64,000 bases of DNA from Hyphomicrobiales bacterium (GTDB lineage: Bacteria > Pseudomonadota > Alphaproteobacteria > Rhizobiales > Rhizobiaceae): the NCBI GenBank assembly GCA_017305935.1, contig JAFKJU010000012.1:180567-244566 (forward strand). The letters run 5' to 3'. Below the pieces are notes generated by a model. That model did not search any database. It saw only the letters and a program-made list of their open reading frames with translations, and was not told the origin of the DNA. A program made the position numbers and the translations under genes. Of this stretch, positions 19,718 through 28,600 are shown piece by piece (position 1 is the stretch's first letter; every line of letters starts with the position of its first letter).

Positions 19718-21001
19718 TCAGCCGCGCGAAGTCGATCCGACGACTTGACCATTGTCGACGCGGCCGGTTTCACGGGCAAGCGCCACGATGATCGCCAGCA
19801 TCACGGCTTCGGCAATGGCGAAGGCCAGGAAGGCGCCGGCAAACGAGCCGCCGGAGACCTTGATAACCACGCCCATCATCCAAGGCGAGATGAAGGTCGA
19901 GAGAATGCCGAAGATCTCGGCGTATCCCACGGCAGCCGTTGCCAGTTCGTCGGGATATTTCTCGCTGAGCAGCGCAAAGATCGCGCCGCCGCCGAAGAGC
20001 GCGATACCGCTGAGCAGCGCCATGACGACCAGCCAGACAAACGGCAGCGCCGACATCGTGCCTATGGTGAACATCACCGCCACCAGCAGCGCCAGCACGG
20101 TCCCGAACTTTATCATCGCCGCCTTGCCCATACGGTCGGAGACATAGCCACCGATAACCAGGAAGAAGACCTGCGAAAGGCCCATCAGCGTACCGATCAG
20201 CGCCGCATCTTCCACGGGCATGGCATGAATGGTGATGTAGGCCGGGATAACCCAGGTCGCCGTGCCGGCAATCGCCATGGTGCAGGCCGAAATGCCGAGA
20301 CCGCCGACAATGATCCAGCGCGACTTGAAGATGCTGGCCAGCGATACATTGGAGGCGCGATCCTTTTCCGGCTCCCAGAGGAAGCCCGAAATGCCGATAT
20401 GGGCCGGACCGTTGCGGGTGAACACGACGACGCAGACAGCGACGACCAACGTGCCGGCAGCCAGGATGCCAAAGAAAGTGCGCCAGCCGAATGCGATCGT
20501 CAGCGGAATGCCAACGGCAAAATCCAGCGTGATCGCCAAGCTGTAGGCAGCAAGAATGAGGCCGATGACGCTACCGCGGCGGGCCTGCGGAAACCAGCCG
20601 ATAATCAGCTTCATGTTGCCGAGGAAGATGGCCGCATCGAAAAACCCGACGAAAAGACGAAGGGCGAGCAACTGCCCGTAGCTCTGCACATAGACCTGCG
20701 CAATCATGCCAAGGCCAGTGCCGGCAAGACCGACGAGCAGCATGCCGCGTGCCGTCATGCGCTTGCTTACCTGAGACCAGACGATCATGCCAAGGCCGTA
20801 GGTGAGTGCGAAGATGCCTTGGGCAAGGCCGGCCTGCGCCGGATCGAGCTGCAGCGTTTCCGAGATGAACGGAATGACGGCGGCGAAGGCGTACCAGTCC
20901 GCCGCCAGGAACATCTCGCACAGCAGCGCCAGCGTAAGCATGCCGATTTGCCAGCGCTTTATTCTGGATTTGTCGAAATCCGATAACATTTCCCATTTCA
21001 T
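19718..21001 (-). CDS. MFS transporter
   Basis: A 427-residue major facilitator with twelve hydrophobic segments. The loop between TM2 and TM3 carries a variant MFS motif (SQVSKRMTARGMLLVG), repeated in the second half as GGYVSDRMGKAAMIKFG. The pseudo-twofold pattern and length are normal. ATG 21001 is taken because the first membrane segment follows 20 residues later; the frame is open further upstream but is not protein-like. It is the last gene of a minus-strand set with the hydrolase-cupin and FMN reductase genes, so it probably imports or exports the compound they act on. Confidence 0.82.
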   Translation of the reverse strand: MKWEMLSDFDKSRIKRWQIGMLTLALLCEMFLAADWYAFAAVIPFISETLQLDPAQAGLAQGIFALTYGLGMIVWSQVSKRMTARGMLLVGLAGTGLGMIAQVYVQSYGQLLALRLFVGFFDAAIFLGNMKLIIGWFPQARRGSVIGLILAAYSLAITLDFAVGIPLTIAFGWRTFFGILAAGTLVVAVCVVVFTRNGPAHIGISGFLWEPEKDRASNVSLASIFKSRWIIVGGLGISACTMAIAGTATWVIPAYITIHAMPVEDAALIGTLMGLSQVFFLVIGGYVSDRMGKAAMIKFGTVLALLVAVMFTIGTMSALPFVWLVVMALLSGIALFGGGAIFALLSEKYPDELATAAVGYAEIFGILSTFISPWMMGVVIKVSGGSFAGAFLAFAIAEAVMLAIIVALARETGRVDNGQVVGSTSRG

Positions 21002-21123
21002 TTGTCGGGTTCCCCTTGTTTGAAACGACTGCATCCGCAGCTGCCTTTTTGTTGCGGCGGTTCTTCCGGTGTCGATGCAGCGGCAAGGCGGTTTCCCTTC
21101 CGCCGGCCGCATTCCGAAAAGGC

Positions 21124-22404
21124 TCAAGCGCCAGGCGGCGGTAGAAAATCCACGTCGTGCTCGGCGGCGATGCGGACAACTTCGGCCGGGTCGCCGACAT
21201 TGTGGATGCGTTCGAACAGGCCACGCAGCTTGCCGGTCGGGGCAACCCAGAACACGCATTTCACCGTGGCATCGGCGGAATTGTTGAAGATGCCGTGAGA
21301 CTGGCCCATCGGAAGGCGGATGGTGTCGCCGGGCTTGGCTGAGACCTTTTCTCCGTCGAGGAGCAGGTCGAGTTCGCCTTCCAGAAGATAGATGAACTCG
21401 TCCTGTATCGGGTGGATGTGCGGCGGAACGAAGGTGCCGGGCGGCAGCACCGCATGCCACGCCATGGAAGCATCCGAATGCTGCTTCAGCGTATAGGTCT
21501 GGCCGAGAATGCTCCAGACGATACCCTCGTAACTCTCCGTGCTTTTGGTCACGCCGGCCGGCATGGAAACCATGGTCTGTCCTTTCTGATCTCTGGAAAT
21601 GATGTCTGCGTTAAAGAAGGCGAGCAGGCTGTCGGCGGCTTCCGGACGTTCCTCGAAGAGCAGGTGGCCGGTCTCCGGAAAAAACTCGGCGCTGGAATTG
21701 GAGATGAGCTTCAGCCAGGCATCGGCGGCGCCTGCCGGGCGCATGCGGTCGGCGCTGCCCCAGAGCAGCAAGGTGGGCGCGCTGATGCGCGGCAGCCAGC
21801 GTTCCAGCTTCGGATTGCCTTGCGGATCCTGCGCGAGAAGGCGGCCAAGCCCCATCATCTCCCGTCCCAGCGCCTGGTCGAAAGCCGGGTCCGGCACCTT
21901 CGGGAAATAGCTGACGGCTACCGCCGGATCGTGGGTCAGGTATCCCGGCAGGTCCTGCGGCGCGACGACGGAGAGATCCGGCACGGGATGCTCCGCGACG
22001 ACCAGTCCGGCCGGGGCGACAAGGACCAGGCGGCGAATCTTCCCGTCGAACCGTGCCGCATATTCGGCCGCGATCCAGCCACCGAGCGAAAAACCGGCAA
22101 GATCGATGTCGCAAAGGCCGAGTTGTTCGAACAGCGTCGCGTAATGCAGCACGTAGTCGTCGATCGTCGTGGCACCGTCGTCATCGGCGGATTCGCCGAA
22201 ACCTGGGTGATAGGGAATGAGAACACGACGATTGGCGGCGAGCCGCCTGGCGAACTCGAAACCCGGAAACGTGCCGGCGCCGTGCAGAAAGACGATCGGT
22301 CTTCCCTGGCCGATGCCATAAACGACGGTGCGGATGCCGTTCACGTCGATTTCGTGGCGATCGAAACCGTCCATGGCGGGAAAGAAGAAGGCGGGCTGGA
22401 GCAT
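21124..22404 (-). CDS. Alpha/beta-hydrolase fused to a cupin domain
   Basis: A 426-residue protein in one uninterrupted frame. Residues about 1-275 are an alpha/beta-hydrolase: oxyanion HGAGTFPGF, nucleophile elbow AGFSLGGW (Ser), acid in LLLWGSADRMRP (Asp) and the His in ETGHLLFEERPE. Residues about 278-426 are a small cupin with metal ligands in PPHIHPIQDEFIYLLEGEL and the second motif GQSHGIFNN. Just before the cupin an internal ATG (VSMPAGVTK) follows an AGAAAGGAC stretch, as if two genes were joined by loss of a stop codon. Start ATG 22404 follows TAGGAGAG. Likely role: C-C or ester hydrolysis after ring oxidation (inference). Confidence 0.75.
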   Translation of the reverse strand: MLQPAFFFPAMDGFDRHEIDVNGIRTVVYGIGQGRPIVFLHGAGTFPGFEFARRLAANRRVLIPYHPGFGESADDDGATTIDDYVLHYATLFEQLGLCDIDLAGFSLGGWIAAEYAARFDGKIRRLVLVAPAGLVVAEHPVPDLSVVAPQDLPGYLTHDPAVAVSYFPKVPDPAFDQALGREMMGLGRLLAQDPQGNPKLERWLPRISAPTLLLWGSADRMRPAGAADAWLKLISNSSAEFFPETGHLLFEERPEAADSLLAFFNADIISRDQKGQTMVSMPAGVTKSTESYEGIVWSILGQTYTLKQHSDASMAWHAVLPPGTFVPPHIHPIQDEFIYLLEGELDLLLDGEKVSAKPGDTIRLPMGQSHGIFNNSADATVKCVFWVAPTGKLRGLFERIHNVGDPAEVVRIAAEHDVDFLPPPGA

Positions 22405-22414
22405 GACGGCTCTC

Positions 22415-22966
22415 CTATTCTGCAGCTTCAAGGCAATGGTGATGGATGAGGCGTGCGAGCTGGCCACTGGCTGCGGCGATCCGTTGCAGCACCAGTGGAC
22501 TGGCCGGGTAGCCATCCCTGAAATCCGCCTCGCTGGCATAGATGGCGGTCGGCACGCTACAGGCTTCGAAAAACCCGAAGAGCGGCCGAAGCTGGTGCTC
22601 GACCATCAGGCAATGGCGGGTGCCGCCGCCTGTGGCGGTCATCAGCACCGGGCGGTTGGTCAGCGCCCCCGGCTGCACCAGATCGAACACATGCTTGAAC
22701 AGACCGCTATAGGAGCCCTTGTAGACCGGTGTGCCGACGATCAGGGCGTCTGCGGCCTCGATCGCGGCGATCAGCTCCGCCGCCTGAGGCGACAGCCGCC
22801 CGTATTGCAAGGCATCGAGCTCAAGGCCCGCCAGGTCGAATATCTCGGTCTCGATGTCATGGTGATCGGCAAGGCGAGTGGCTACCGCCTCCACGAGCGC
22901 GCGCGTCTTCGAAGGCCTCTGCGTGTTGCCGCAGAAGCCTATGACCTTTGGTCCCGTCATCGTCAT
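22415..22966 (-). CDS. NADPH-dependent FMN reductase
   Basis: A 183-residue flavodoxin-fold reductase. Motifs: VIGFCGNTQRPSKTRALVEA at the N-terminus (FMN phosphate loop) and DALIVGTPVYKGSYSGLFKH with TATGGGTRHCLMVEHQLRPL, as in SsuE/MsuE-type reductases. It would supply reduced FMN or FAD to the divergently encoded monooxygenase at 23186. Its stop is 10 bases before the hydrolase-cupin start, so those two are co-transcribed. Confidence 0.88.
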   Translation of the reverse strand: MTMTGPKVIGFCGNTQRPSKTRALVEAVATRLADHHDIETEIFDLAGLELDALQYGRLSPQAAELIAAIEAADALIVGTPVYKGSYSGLFKHVFDLVQPGALTNRPVLMTATGGGTRHCLMVEHQLRPLFGFFEACSVPTAIYASEADFRDGYPASPLVLQRIAAASGQLARLIHHHCLEAAE

Positions 22967-23063
22967 CGTACTCCCAGTCGGTCCGCGTCGCTGGTTGGCT
23001 GTCCGCTACCCGTGAAATTCCCTGGGCTGGGAGTATTCGGTCCGACTTGACCAATAGCAATTC

Positions 23064-23077
23064 CCCCCAAATGGGGG
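23064..23077. promoter_or_regulatory. CCCCCAAATGGGGG dyad between divergent genes
   Basis: A perfect 5-bp inverted repeat with a 4-bp AT centre near the middle of the 219-bp divergent region. It could serve as an operator for the LuxR-type regulator encoded at 24554. The assignment is inference. Confidence 0.45.
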
Positions 23078-23185
23078 CGTTGTACCCCTGGAGCAGGACG
23101 GGAAGACTGACGGCGAATTGGCACTGCCGCTTTCAGGCAGCCCGTGCCGCAACTTCAATGAAAACAATATGAAGAGGGTGAACCC

Positions 23186-24412
23186 ATGAGCAGTTCCGTC
23201 GCGATGTTGAAGGAAGCCCGTGCCGCAAACTTCGAAACCATGCAGGCCAAGGTGGAAAGCATTCTGCCGGCGATCGAAGCAGCGTCCGAAGAGAGTGAAG
23301 CGCTCAATCGTCTCTCGGATACCACCTTCGAGCTGCTGAAGGCGAACGGCTTGTACAGCATGTTGATGCCCAAGGAGTTGGGTGGCGCGGAACTGCCGCA
23401 TGTCGATGCGATGCGGCTTGCCGAGCGCGTGGCATGGGCACATGGGTCGGCCGGCTGGTGCGTCGTGGTCAACAATGCGGTCGGCGGCGTCCTTTCCGTG
23501 TTGCTCCCCGATGACGGCGCACGCGAGGTCTTCGCCGACGGGCCGGATACGATGGTGGCGGGCAACGGTGTGCCGCGCGGCTTCGCCCGCAAGGTCGAAG
23601 GCGGTTACTTGATCAAGGGTCATTGGGCTTATGGGAGCGGCATCCACCACGCAAAGTGGATCCATTCCGGCTGCTTTCTCACCGATGAGGACGGCAATAT
23701 GCTGAAGTTGGCGAACGGAGCGCCGCGCATTGTCGTTACCCACCATCCACGCGATACGATCGTGCTCAAGGGCAACTGGGACGTGCTCGGCCTGCGCGCC
23801 ACCGGGAGCTTCGACTATACGCTGAAGGACGGTGCGGAACTGTTCGTGCCGGATCGCTGCTGTTACGATTTTGCAGTTGCCGAAGCACAGCGTGGCGGCA
23901 AGCAATCGACGCTCGGCCTTGTCGGCTATACGGCCTGGGGTCATACGAGCTGGGCGCTGGGCGTCGGGCGCCGCATGCTGGACGAGCTTGCGAAACTCGC
24001 ATCCAAGCGCGTCGATGCCTTCGGCAAGATGAACGAGGGCGGTGTCTTCAAGTTCGAATTCGCCCGCGCCGAGGCCAAGTATCGCTCGGCCCGCGCCTTC
24101 ATCTATCAGTCCTGGGGCGGTCTGGCCGATACGTTCGCGCATGGCGGCGAAGCCTCCGTCGAACAGATCGCCGACATCAAGCTTGCGCTGCGACATATCC
24201 ACGACGTTATTTCCGAGGTCAGCACCTTCGCGCACCGCGCCGCGCGCGGCGCGTCGCTGCATGACGGGGTGATGCAGCGGTTCTACCGTGACATCCATTC
24301 GGGCACGCAGCACATTCTGATGGCCGACGAAATCGTCCAGGAATGCGGCCGCGTCTATCTCGGCGCCTACGGCCCGAATGCGAAATGGGAGGTCTTCGGC
24401 GTAAACGGCTGA
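23186..24412 (+). CDS. Flavin-dependent monooxygenase, oxygenase component (HsaA/DszC-like)
   Basis: A 408-residue protein of the acyl-CoA-dehydrogenase fold. It lacks the catalytic Glu segment of true dehydrogenases and has the group D two-component monooxygenase pattern: LKANGLYSMLMPKELGG, WAHGSAGWCVVVNN, YGSGIHHAKW, WDVLGLRATGSFDY and DIHSGTQHILMADE near the end. These enzymes hydroxylate aromatic or polycyclic substrates using reduced flavin from a separate reductase, here the divergent gene at 22415. Substrate unknown. Confidence 0.82.
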   Translation: MSSSVAMLKEARAANFETMQAKVESILPAIEAASEESEALNRLSDTTFELLKANGLYSMLMPKELGGAELPHVDAMRLAERVAWAHGSAGWCVVVNNAVGGVLSVLLPDDGAREVFADGPDTMVAGNGVPRGFARKVEGGYLIKGHWAYGSGIHHAKWIHSGCFLTDEDGNMLKLANGAPRIVVTHHPRDTIVLKGNWDVLGLRATGSFDYTLKDGAELFVPDRCCYDFAVAEAQRGGKQSTLGLVGYTAWGHTSWALGVGRRMLDELAKLASKRVDAFGKMNEGGVFKFEFARAEAKYRSARAFIYQSWGGLADTFAHGGEASVEQIADIKLALRHIHDVISEVSTFAHRAARGASLHDGVMQRFYRDIHSGTQHILMADEIVQECGRVYLGAYGPNAKWEVFGVNG

Positions 24413-24460
24413 GGCCCGTTCACATTTCCGTCATGAGGTGCTTGCTTTTGGTTAAATTTG

Positions 24461-24481
24461 CCGCAAACTCCCAGCTTGCGG
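24461..24481 (+). terminator. Hairpin after the monooxygenase gene
   Basis: CCGCAA (24461-24466) pairs with TTGCGG (24476-24481) around a 9-base loop, 49 bases after the stop. There is no T-run, so termination is uncertain; it may instead mark the luxR leader. Confidence 0.3.
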
Positions 24482-24509
24482 TGAAAAGTACAGGAGGGGA
24501 GGGACAAGA

Positions 24510-24557
24510 ATGTCCCTTGAAGAAGCACTCACCGCGACAGGAGGGATAAACGGATGA
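24510..24557 (+). CDS. Possible 15-residue leader peptide ahead of the LuxR gene
   Basis: ATG 24510 opens a short frame, MSLEEALTATGGING, whose TGA overlaps the ATG of the LuxR gene (ATGA). A strong purine stretch AGGAGGGGAGGG lies 6-12 bases upstream. The ATG falls inside a perfect hairpin, GGGACA-AGAA-TGTCCC (24501-24516). The geometry is that of a translationally coupled leader, but its length makes chance possible. Confidence 0.35.
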   Translation: MSLEEALTATGGING

Positions 24558-25360
24558 CCTCGGCTGCTGACGTGATGCCCATCCCGCCGAAGCACGGCAT
24601 CGGCGATGCGATTTTGAGCATCGCCGCCAGCCGTTCGCTGCAGGCGCTCGGCGACGCCTGCGAGCGAGGCCTCCACCGTTTTATCGCCTCCGGCGCCATC
24701 GGGCTCTATTTCCTCGACGACCACAAGCCCTGTCTCTTCTACAGCAAGCAGGCGCCGCGAGGGTTCATCGAGGAATACGGCGATACCTCCTATCGCAACG
24801 ACCCGATCCTCGAACATGTCGTCGATACGGGTCGACCTATCGATGGGGCTGAACTCCTGGGTGCCTCCGGCTGGCTTGCATGCGGCAATTTCAAGCTGCT
24901 AAAGCGTTGGGGGTTTACCAATTGCATGGCCGGCCCGCTGCATGTCGAAGATCGCATCGTCGGCGTCGTCTATACCGCGACCGGCGGCATGGCGGAAACC
25001 TATCCGCAAGAGGCGCGCAACGGCATGGAGCTTCTCTGCCGCGCCGGCTCCCTGGCCTTGACCCACATGATCGAGACCGGCCGGCTATCGAACCTGCCGA
25101 TCGCATCGACAGGGAAAAACACCTTTCAGGCGCTCGGTCGGCCCGGCCGTCAGTTGTCCGAAAACGAAATGATCAGGCAATTGCCGCTGCGCTCTCGCGA
25201 AGTGGCGCTACTGCTGTGCGACGGCCTTTCCAACAAGGAGATCGCCCGTTCGCTCGGCATATCGCCCTACACGGTCAAGGATCATATCGACAGGCTTTGC
25301 AAGCGCCACGAAGCGCATAACCGCACCGAACTCGTTCAACGTATCCTGCGCGCGCATTGA
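24554..25360 (+). CDS. LuxR family transcriptional regulator
   Basis: A 268-residue regulator. The N-terminal ~190 residues form a GAF/autoinducer-domain-like sensor (GAIGLYFLDDHKPCLFYSKQ, GPLHVEDRIVGVVYTATGG). The C-terminal LuxR helix-turn-helix is canonical: LPLRSREVALLLCDGLSNKE, then IARSLGISPYTVKDHIDRLC. There is no synthase gene nearby and the quorum-signal pocket residues are not obvious, so it is more likely a metabolite-sensing LuxR. It lies downstream of the monooxygenase and probably controls that divergent pair. AGGAGG precedes the ATG by 9 bases. Confidence 0.8.
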   Translation: MTSAADVMPIPPKHGIGDAILSIAASRSLQALGDACERGLHRFIASGAIGLYFLDDHKPCLFYSKQAPRGFIEEYGDTSYRNDPILEHVVDTGRPIDGAELLGASGWLACGNFKLLKRWGFTNCMAGPLHVEDRIVGVVYTATGGMAETYPQEARNGMELLCRAGSLALTHMIETGRLSNLPIASTGKNTFQALGRPGRQLSENEMIRQLPLRSREVALLLCDGLSNKEIARSLGISPYTVKDHIDRLCKRHEAHNRTELVQRILRAH

Positions 25361-25467
25361 AGCGGGCCTCGGCTGTTTTGGGGCTTTAGCAGGTCCGGGG
25401 CGACTATCCCTGGCAGTTGCTTCTGGCCGGCGGCTTTGCCGGGATTTCATCGGCAGATCCAGTGTTC

Positions 25468-25488
25468 ATGGCAGGACGAACCTGCCAT
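25468..25488 (+). other. Perfect 8-bp hairpin upstream of the Mfd-like gene
   Basis: ATGGCAGG (25468-25475) and CCTGCCAT (25481-25488) flank the loop ACGAA. It sits in the 267-bp gap before the Mfd-like gene, 108 bp after the LuxR stop. No T-run follows, so it may be a terminator of luxR or a site in the helicase 5' region. Confidence 0.35.
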
Positions 25489-25627
25489 CGGCAGGATTGT
25501 AAAAATTCCAGCATAGTCTCTTTCGCCCCTTGGAACCGAACACGGTGTCAGCGGTTCCTGCTTGCACATGCCGCCACACGCTCGATCGGGACGCAGGCGC
25601 ACCAAGGGGGATCCATTGCATCACGTC

Positions 25628-28600
25628 ATGCCTGAGGAAATCCGGCAACACTCCACGCCGCTTCCAATTCCGGCTACAAGACCCGGCCCTGCGCTCGTAG
25701 CAGCCCGTCTGATTTCGCATTTCATGGTCCTGAAAAGCGATATGGTCTACATCGCATTGAGCGAAGCCTCGGCGGTCCGTATCGCGCAGGCGGTGCGCGC
25801 CCTTCATCCCGATATAGATCCGCTCCTGCTACCGCCTTGGGATTGTTTGCCCTATGATCGGGTTCCTCCGTCCAGACACTGCATGGGCCGACGAATGGAC
25901 GCCTTGCGGGTGTGGATGGCGCGTTCCAGCGGCCCCAGGATGCTCATCACTTCGCTTGACGCCATGTTGCAGCGGATACCGCCCGTTTCCGTCATCCGCG
26001 AAAGCTGGTACCGGCTCACGGTCGGAGACTGGTTCGATCACGCCGCTTTCCGCGCCTTTACGATGCGCACCGGCTATATCGAAGAGGGCATCGTCGACGA
26101 TCCCGGAGAATTGGCGAACCGCGAAGACCTGATCGATATCTATCCCGCCGGCGCTGACGTGCCGATGCGCATCGTGCTCGACGATCACGGTTCCGTCGCC
26201 GAACTTCGATCCTATAATCCAGGCACGCAGCGGACGGAGTCTACGGTCGATGAAATGATTTTCGGTCCGGCCTCGGAGGCCGTGCTTGCCGAACCGGCTC
26301 CGGATCGCGCACCGGAGCTCGAAAAGGTCGATTGCCAGCTCCTTCAGCTTTTCGACACGCTCGACACCGTGTTCGACGCGATCGGCACCGCCGCCATCGG
26401 GCTCGCGCAGGGCGCTGACGAGCGCCTCACGACGTATCTCGACATCATTGACGAAGCGCGAGAAGCGCGTGAGGAATTTGGCGGCGCAGCGATTGCTCGT
26501 TCCCTCTATCTGGGGCGTGCCGAATGGGAAGAAAAGCTGCACGCTGCGTCAGCCTTCCATCTTGCGCAGGGTGGTCAGGAGGCGCCGGGACGTTTCTGGA
26601 AGGAGGCCAATCCGCGTGAGGCTTTTCTTGACTATGTCAAGGCGCAGCTTGCTGCGGGACGGCGCATTCTGATCACCGGGCAGGGCGCGCGCTTCCGCGG
26701 GCTTTGCCGCCGTCTGGAAAGCGCCGTCGGGCGCAAGATGCGGCTGGTCGAAAGCTGGCGTGAGCTCGAGGGGGCGGAGCCCGGCAGCCTGCTGGCCCGA
26801 TGCTGCGATCTTGACGACGGCTTTGCCGACCACACTCTGAACCTGGCAGTCATCCCGGCCGCCCATGTGGTCAGAGAGGCGACGACCGCCGTCGACAGCA
26901 CCGTGCTTTGCGAGCCGGAGCTTCGCCCTGGGAATGTCGTCGTGCATGAAAATCACGGCGTGGCGGTGCTGAGAGGGATCGAGACCGTCGTTACCGACGG
27001 CGTCGAATGCGATGTCGCACAGCTCGAATATCATGGCGGCACCATGCTGATGGTACCGATGCACGAATTCGGCAAGCTCTGGCGTTACGGTTCACAGGCA
27101 GGAGTCGTGGGCCTCGATCGTTTGCATACCGAAGCGTGGCAGAAGAAAAGGGCGACGGTCGCCAAGGATATCCGGGCGGTCGCGCGGCATATGATGCGCG
27201 TGGCGCGGGAGCGGCAGCAGACGAAAGCAGCGGTTGTCGTTCCGCCGAGCGCAGACTATGCCCGCTTCGTTTCCCATTTTCCCTATAGTGAAACCACCGA
27301 TCAGATGGCTGCCATCGAGGCTGTGCTGGCCGATCTGGCCTCGGGGCGGGTCATGAACCGGCTCGTCTGCGGCGATGTCGGTTTCGGCAAGACGGAAGTC
27401 GCGCTTCGCGCCGCTGCGGCGGTTGCTCTCTCCGGCGGTCAGGTGATTGTCGTTGCGCCGACGACGGTGCTGGCCCGCCAGCATTTCTCGACCTTTCAAC
27501 GGCGATTTGCCGGCACGGGGGTTGAGGTTGCGATGCTCTCTCGCGTCGTGCCTGCTCCCGAGGCAAAGCAGGTCAAGGCGGCCCTTGCCGCGGGGGAAGT
27601 CAGCATCGTGGTGGCCACGCAAGCCGTTCTCGCAAAGGATGTTTCCTTCGCGAAGCTCCAATTGCTGATCGTTGACGAGGAGCAACGATTTGGGGCGCGC
27701 GACAAGACAAGGCTACAGGCTTTGGCGCCGTCGCTTCATACATTGATCATGTCCGCGACGCCTATACCCCGCACGTTGCAGACGGCGATGGTCGGCATGC
27801 GCGAGATCAGCCTGTTGACAACGGCGCCGGCATTGCGGCGCCCAGTGCGCACCTCGTTGACCGCATTCGATCGAGGCTCCGCCCGGGTCGCCCTGCTGCG
27901 GGAACACCGCCGCGGCGGACAAAGCTTCTTCATCGCGCCGCAAATCGACGATCTCGCCGCACTTGAGGCGGTCATTACAGAGATCGTGCCGGAACTATCC
28001 GTGAGAGTCGCCCACGGTCAAATGCCGGCTGCGGAGATGGACGAGATCATGGTGGGGTTTGCCGAAGGGCATGGAGATATTCTTCTCTCGACGAACATCA
28101 TCGAAAGCGGGCTCGACGTGCCTCGCGCCAACACAATGTTCGTATGGCGCGCCGATCGTTTCGGCCTGACACAGCTTCACCAGTTGCGCGGGCGCGTCGG
28201 GCGAGGCAAGGCGCAGGGCAGTGTCTATCTGCTTCTCGAACCCGGAAAGGATGTTTGCGAGCAGACACGGATGCGCCTTTCGACGCTCATAGAATATGAC
28301 CGGCTTGGTTCCGGCCTCGATATCAGCCTCGAGGATCTCGATCTCAGGGGCGGAGGCGAGATCGTCGGCGAAAGCCAGGCCGGCCATATGAAGGTCATGG
28401 GTATCAGTCTCTATCAGAGACTGCTTGCACGCGCGGTTTCGGCTCTTCGTAAGGAACCGGTTGACGTCGGCGAAGCTATATCCCTCAACCTCGGCCTCGC
28501 CGGCTCGATTCCGGCGGATTACGTCAACGATGTCACGATGCGGCTGAACCTTTACGCCAGGCTGATGCGCGCCACCACGCGCAAGGCAATCGACGACTTG

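Noticed and set aside
19508..20986. 492-codon plus-strand frame opposite the MFS transporter
   Set aside because: The product is extremely Arg/Asp/His-rich, a mirror of membrane-segment codons. The minus-strand MFS gene is the real one.
24554..25360. Quorum-sensing regulator
   Set aside because: The C-terminal LuxR domain is clear, but the N-terminal domain lacks obvious acyl-homoserine-lactone pocket residues and no synthase gene is near; annotated as a general LuxR regulator.
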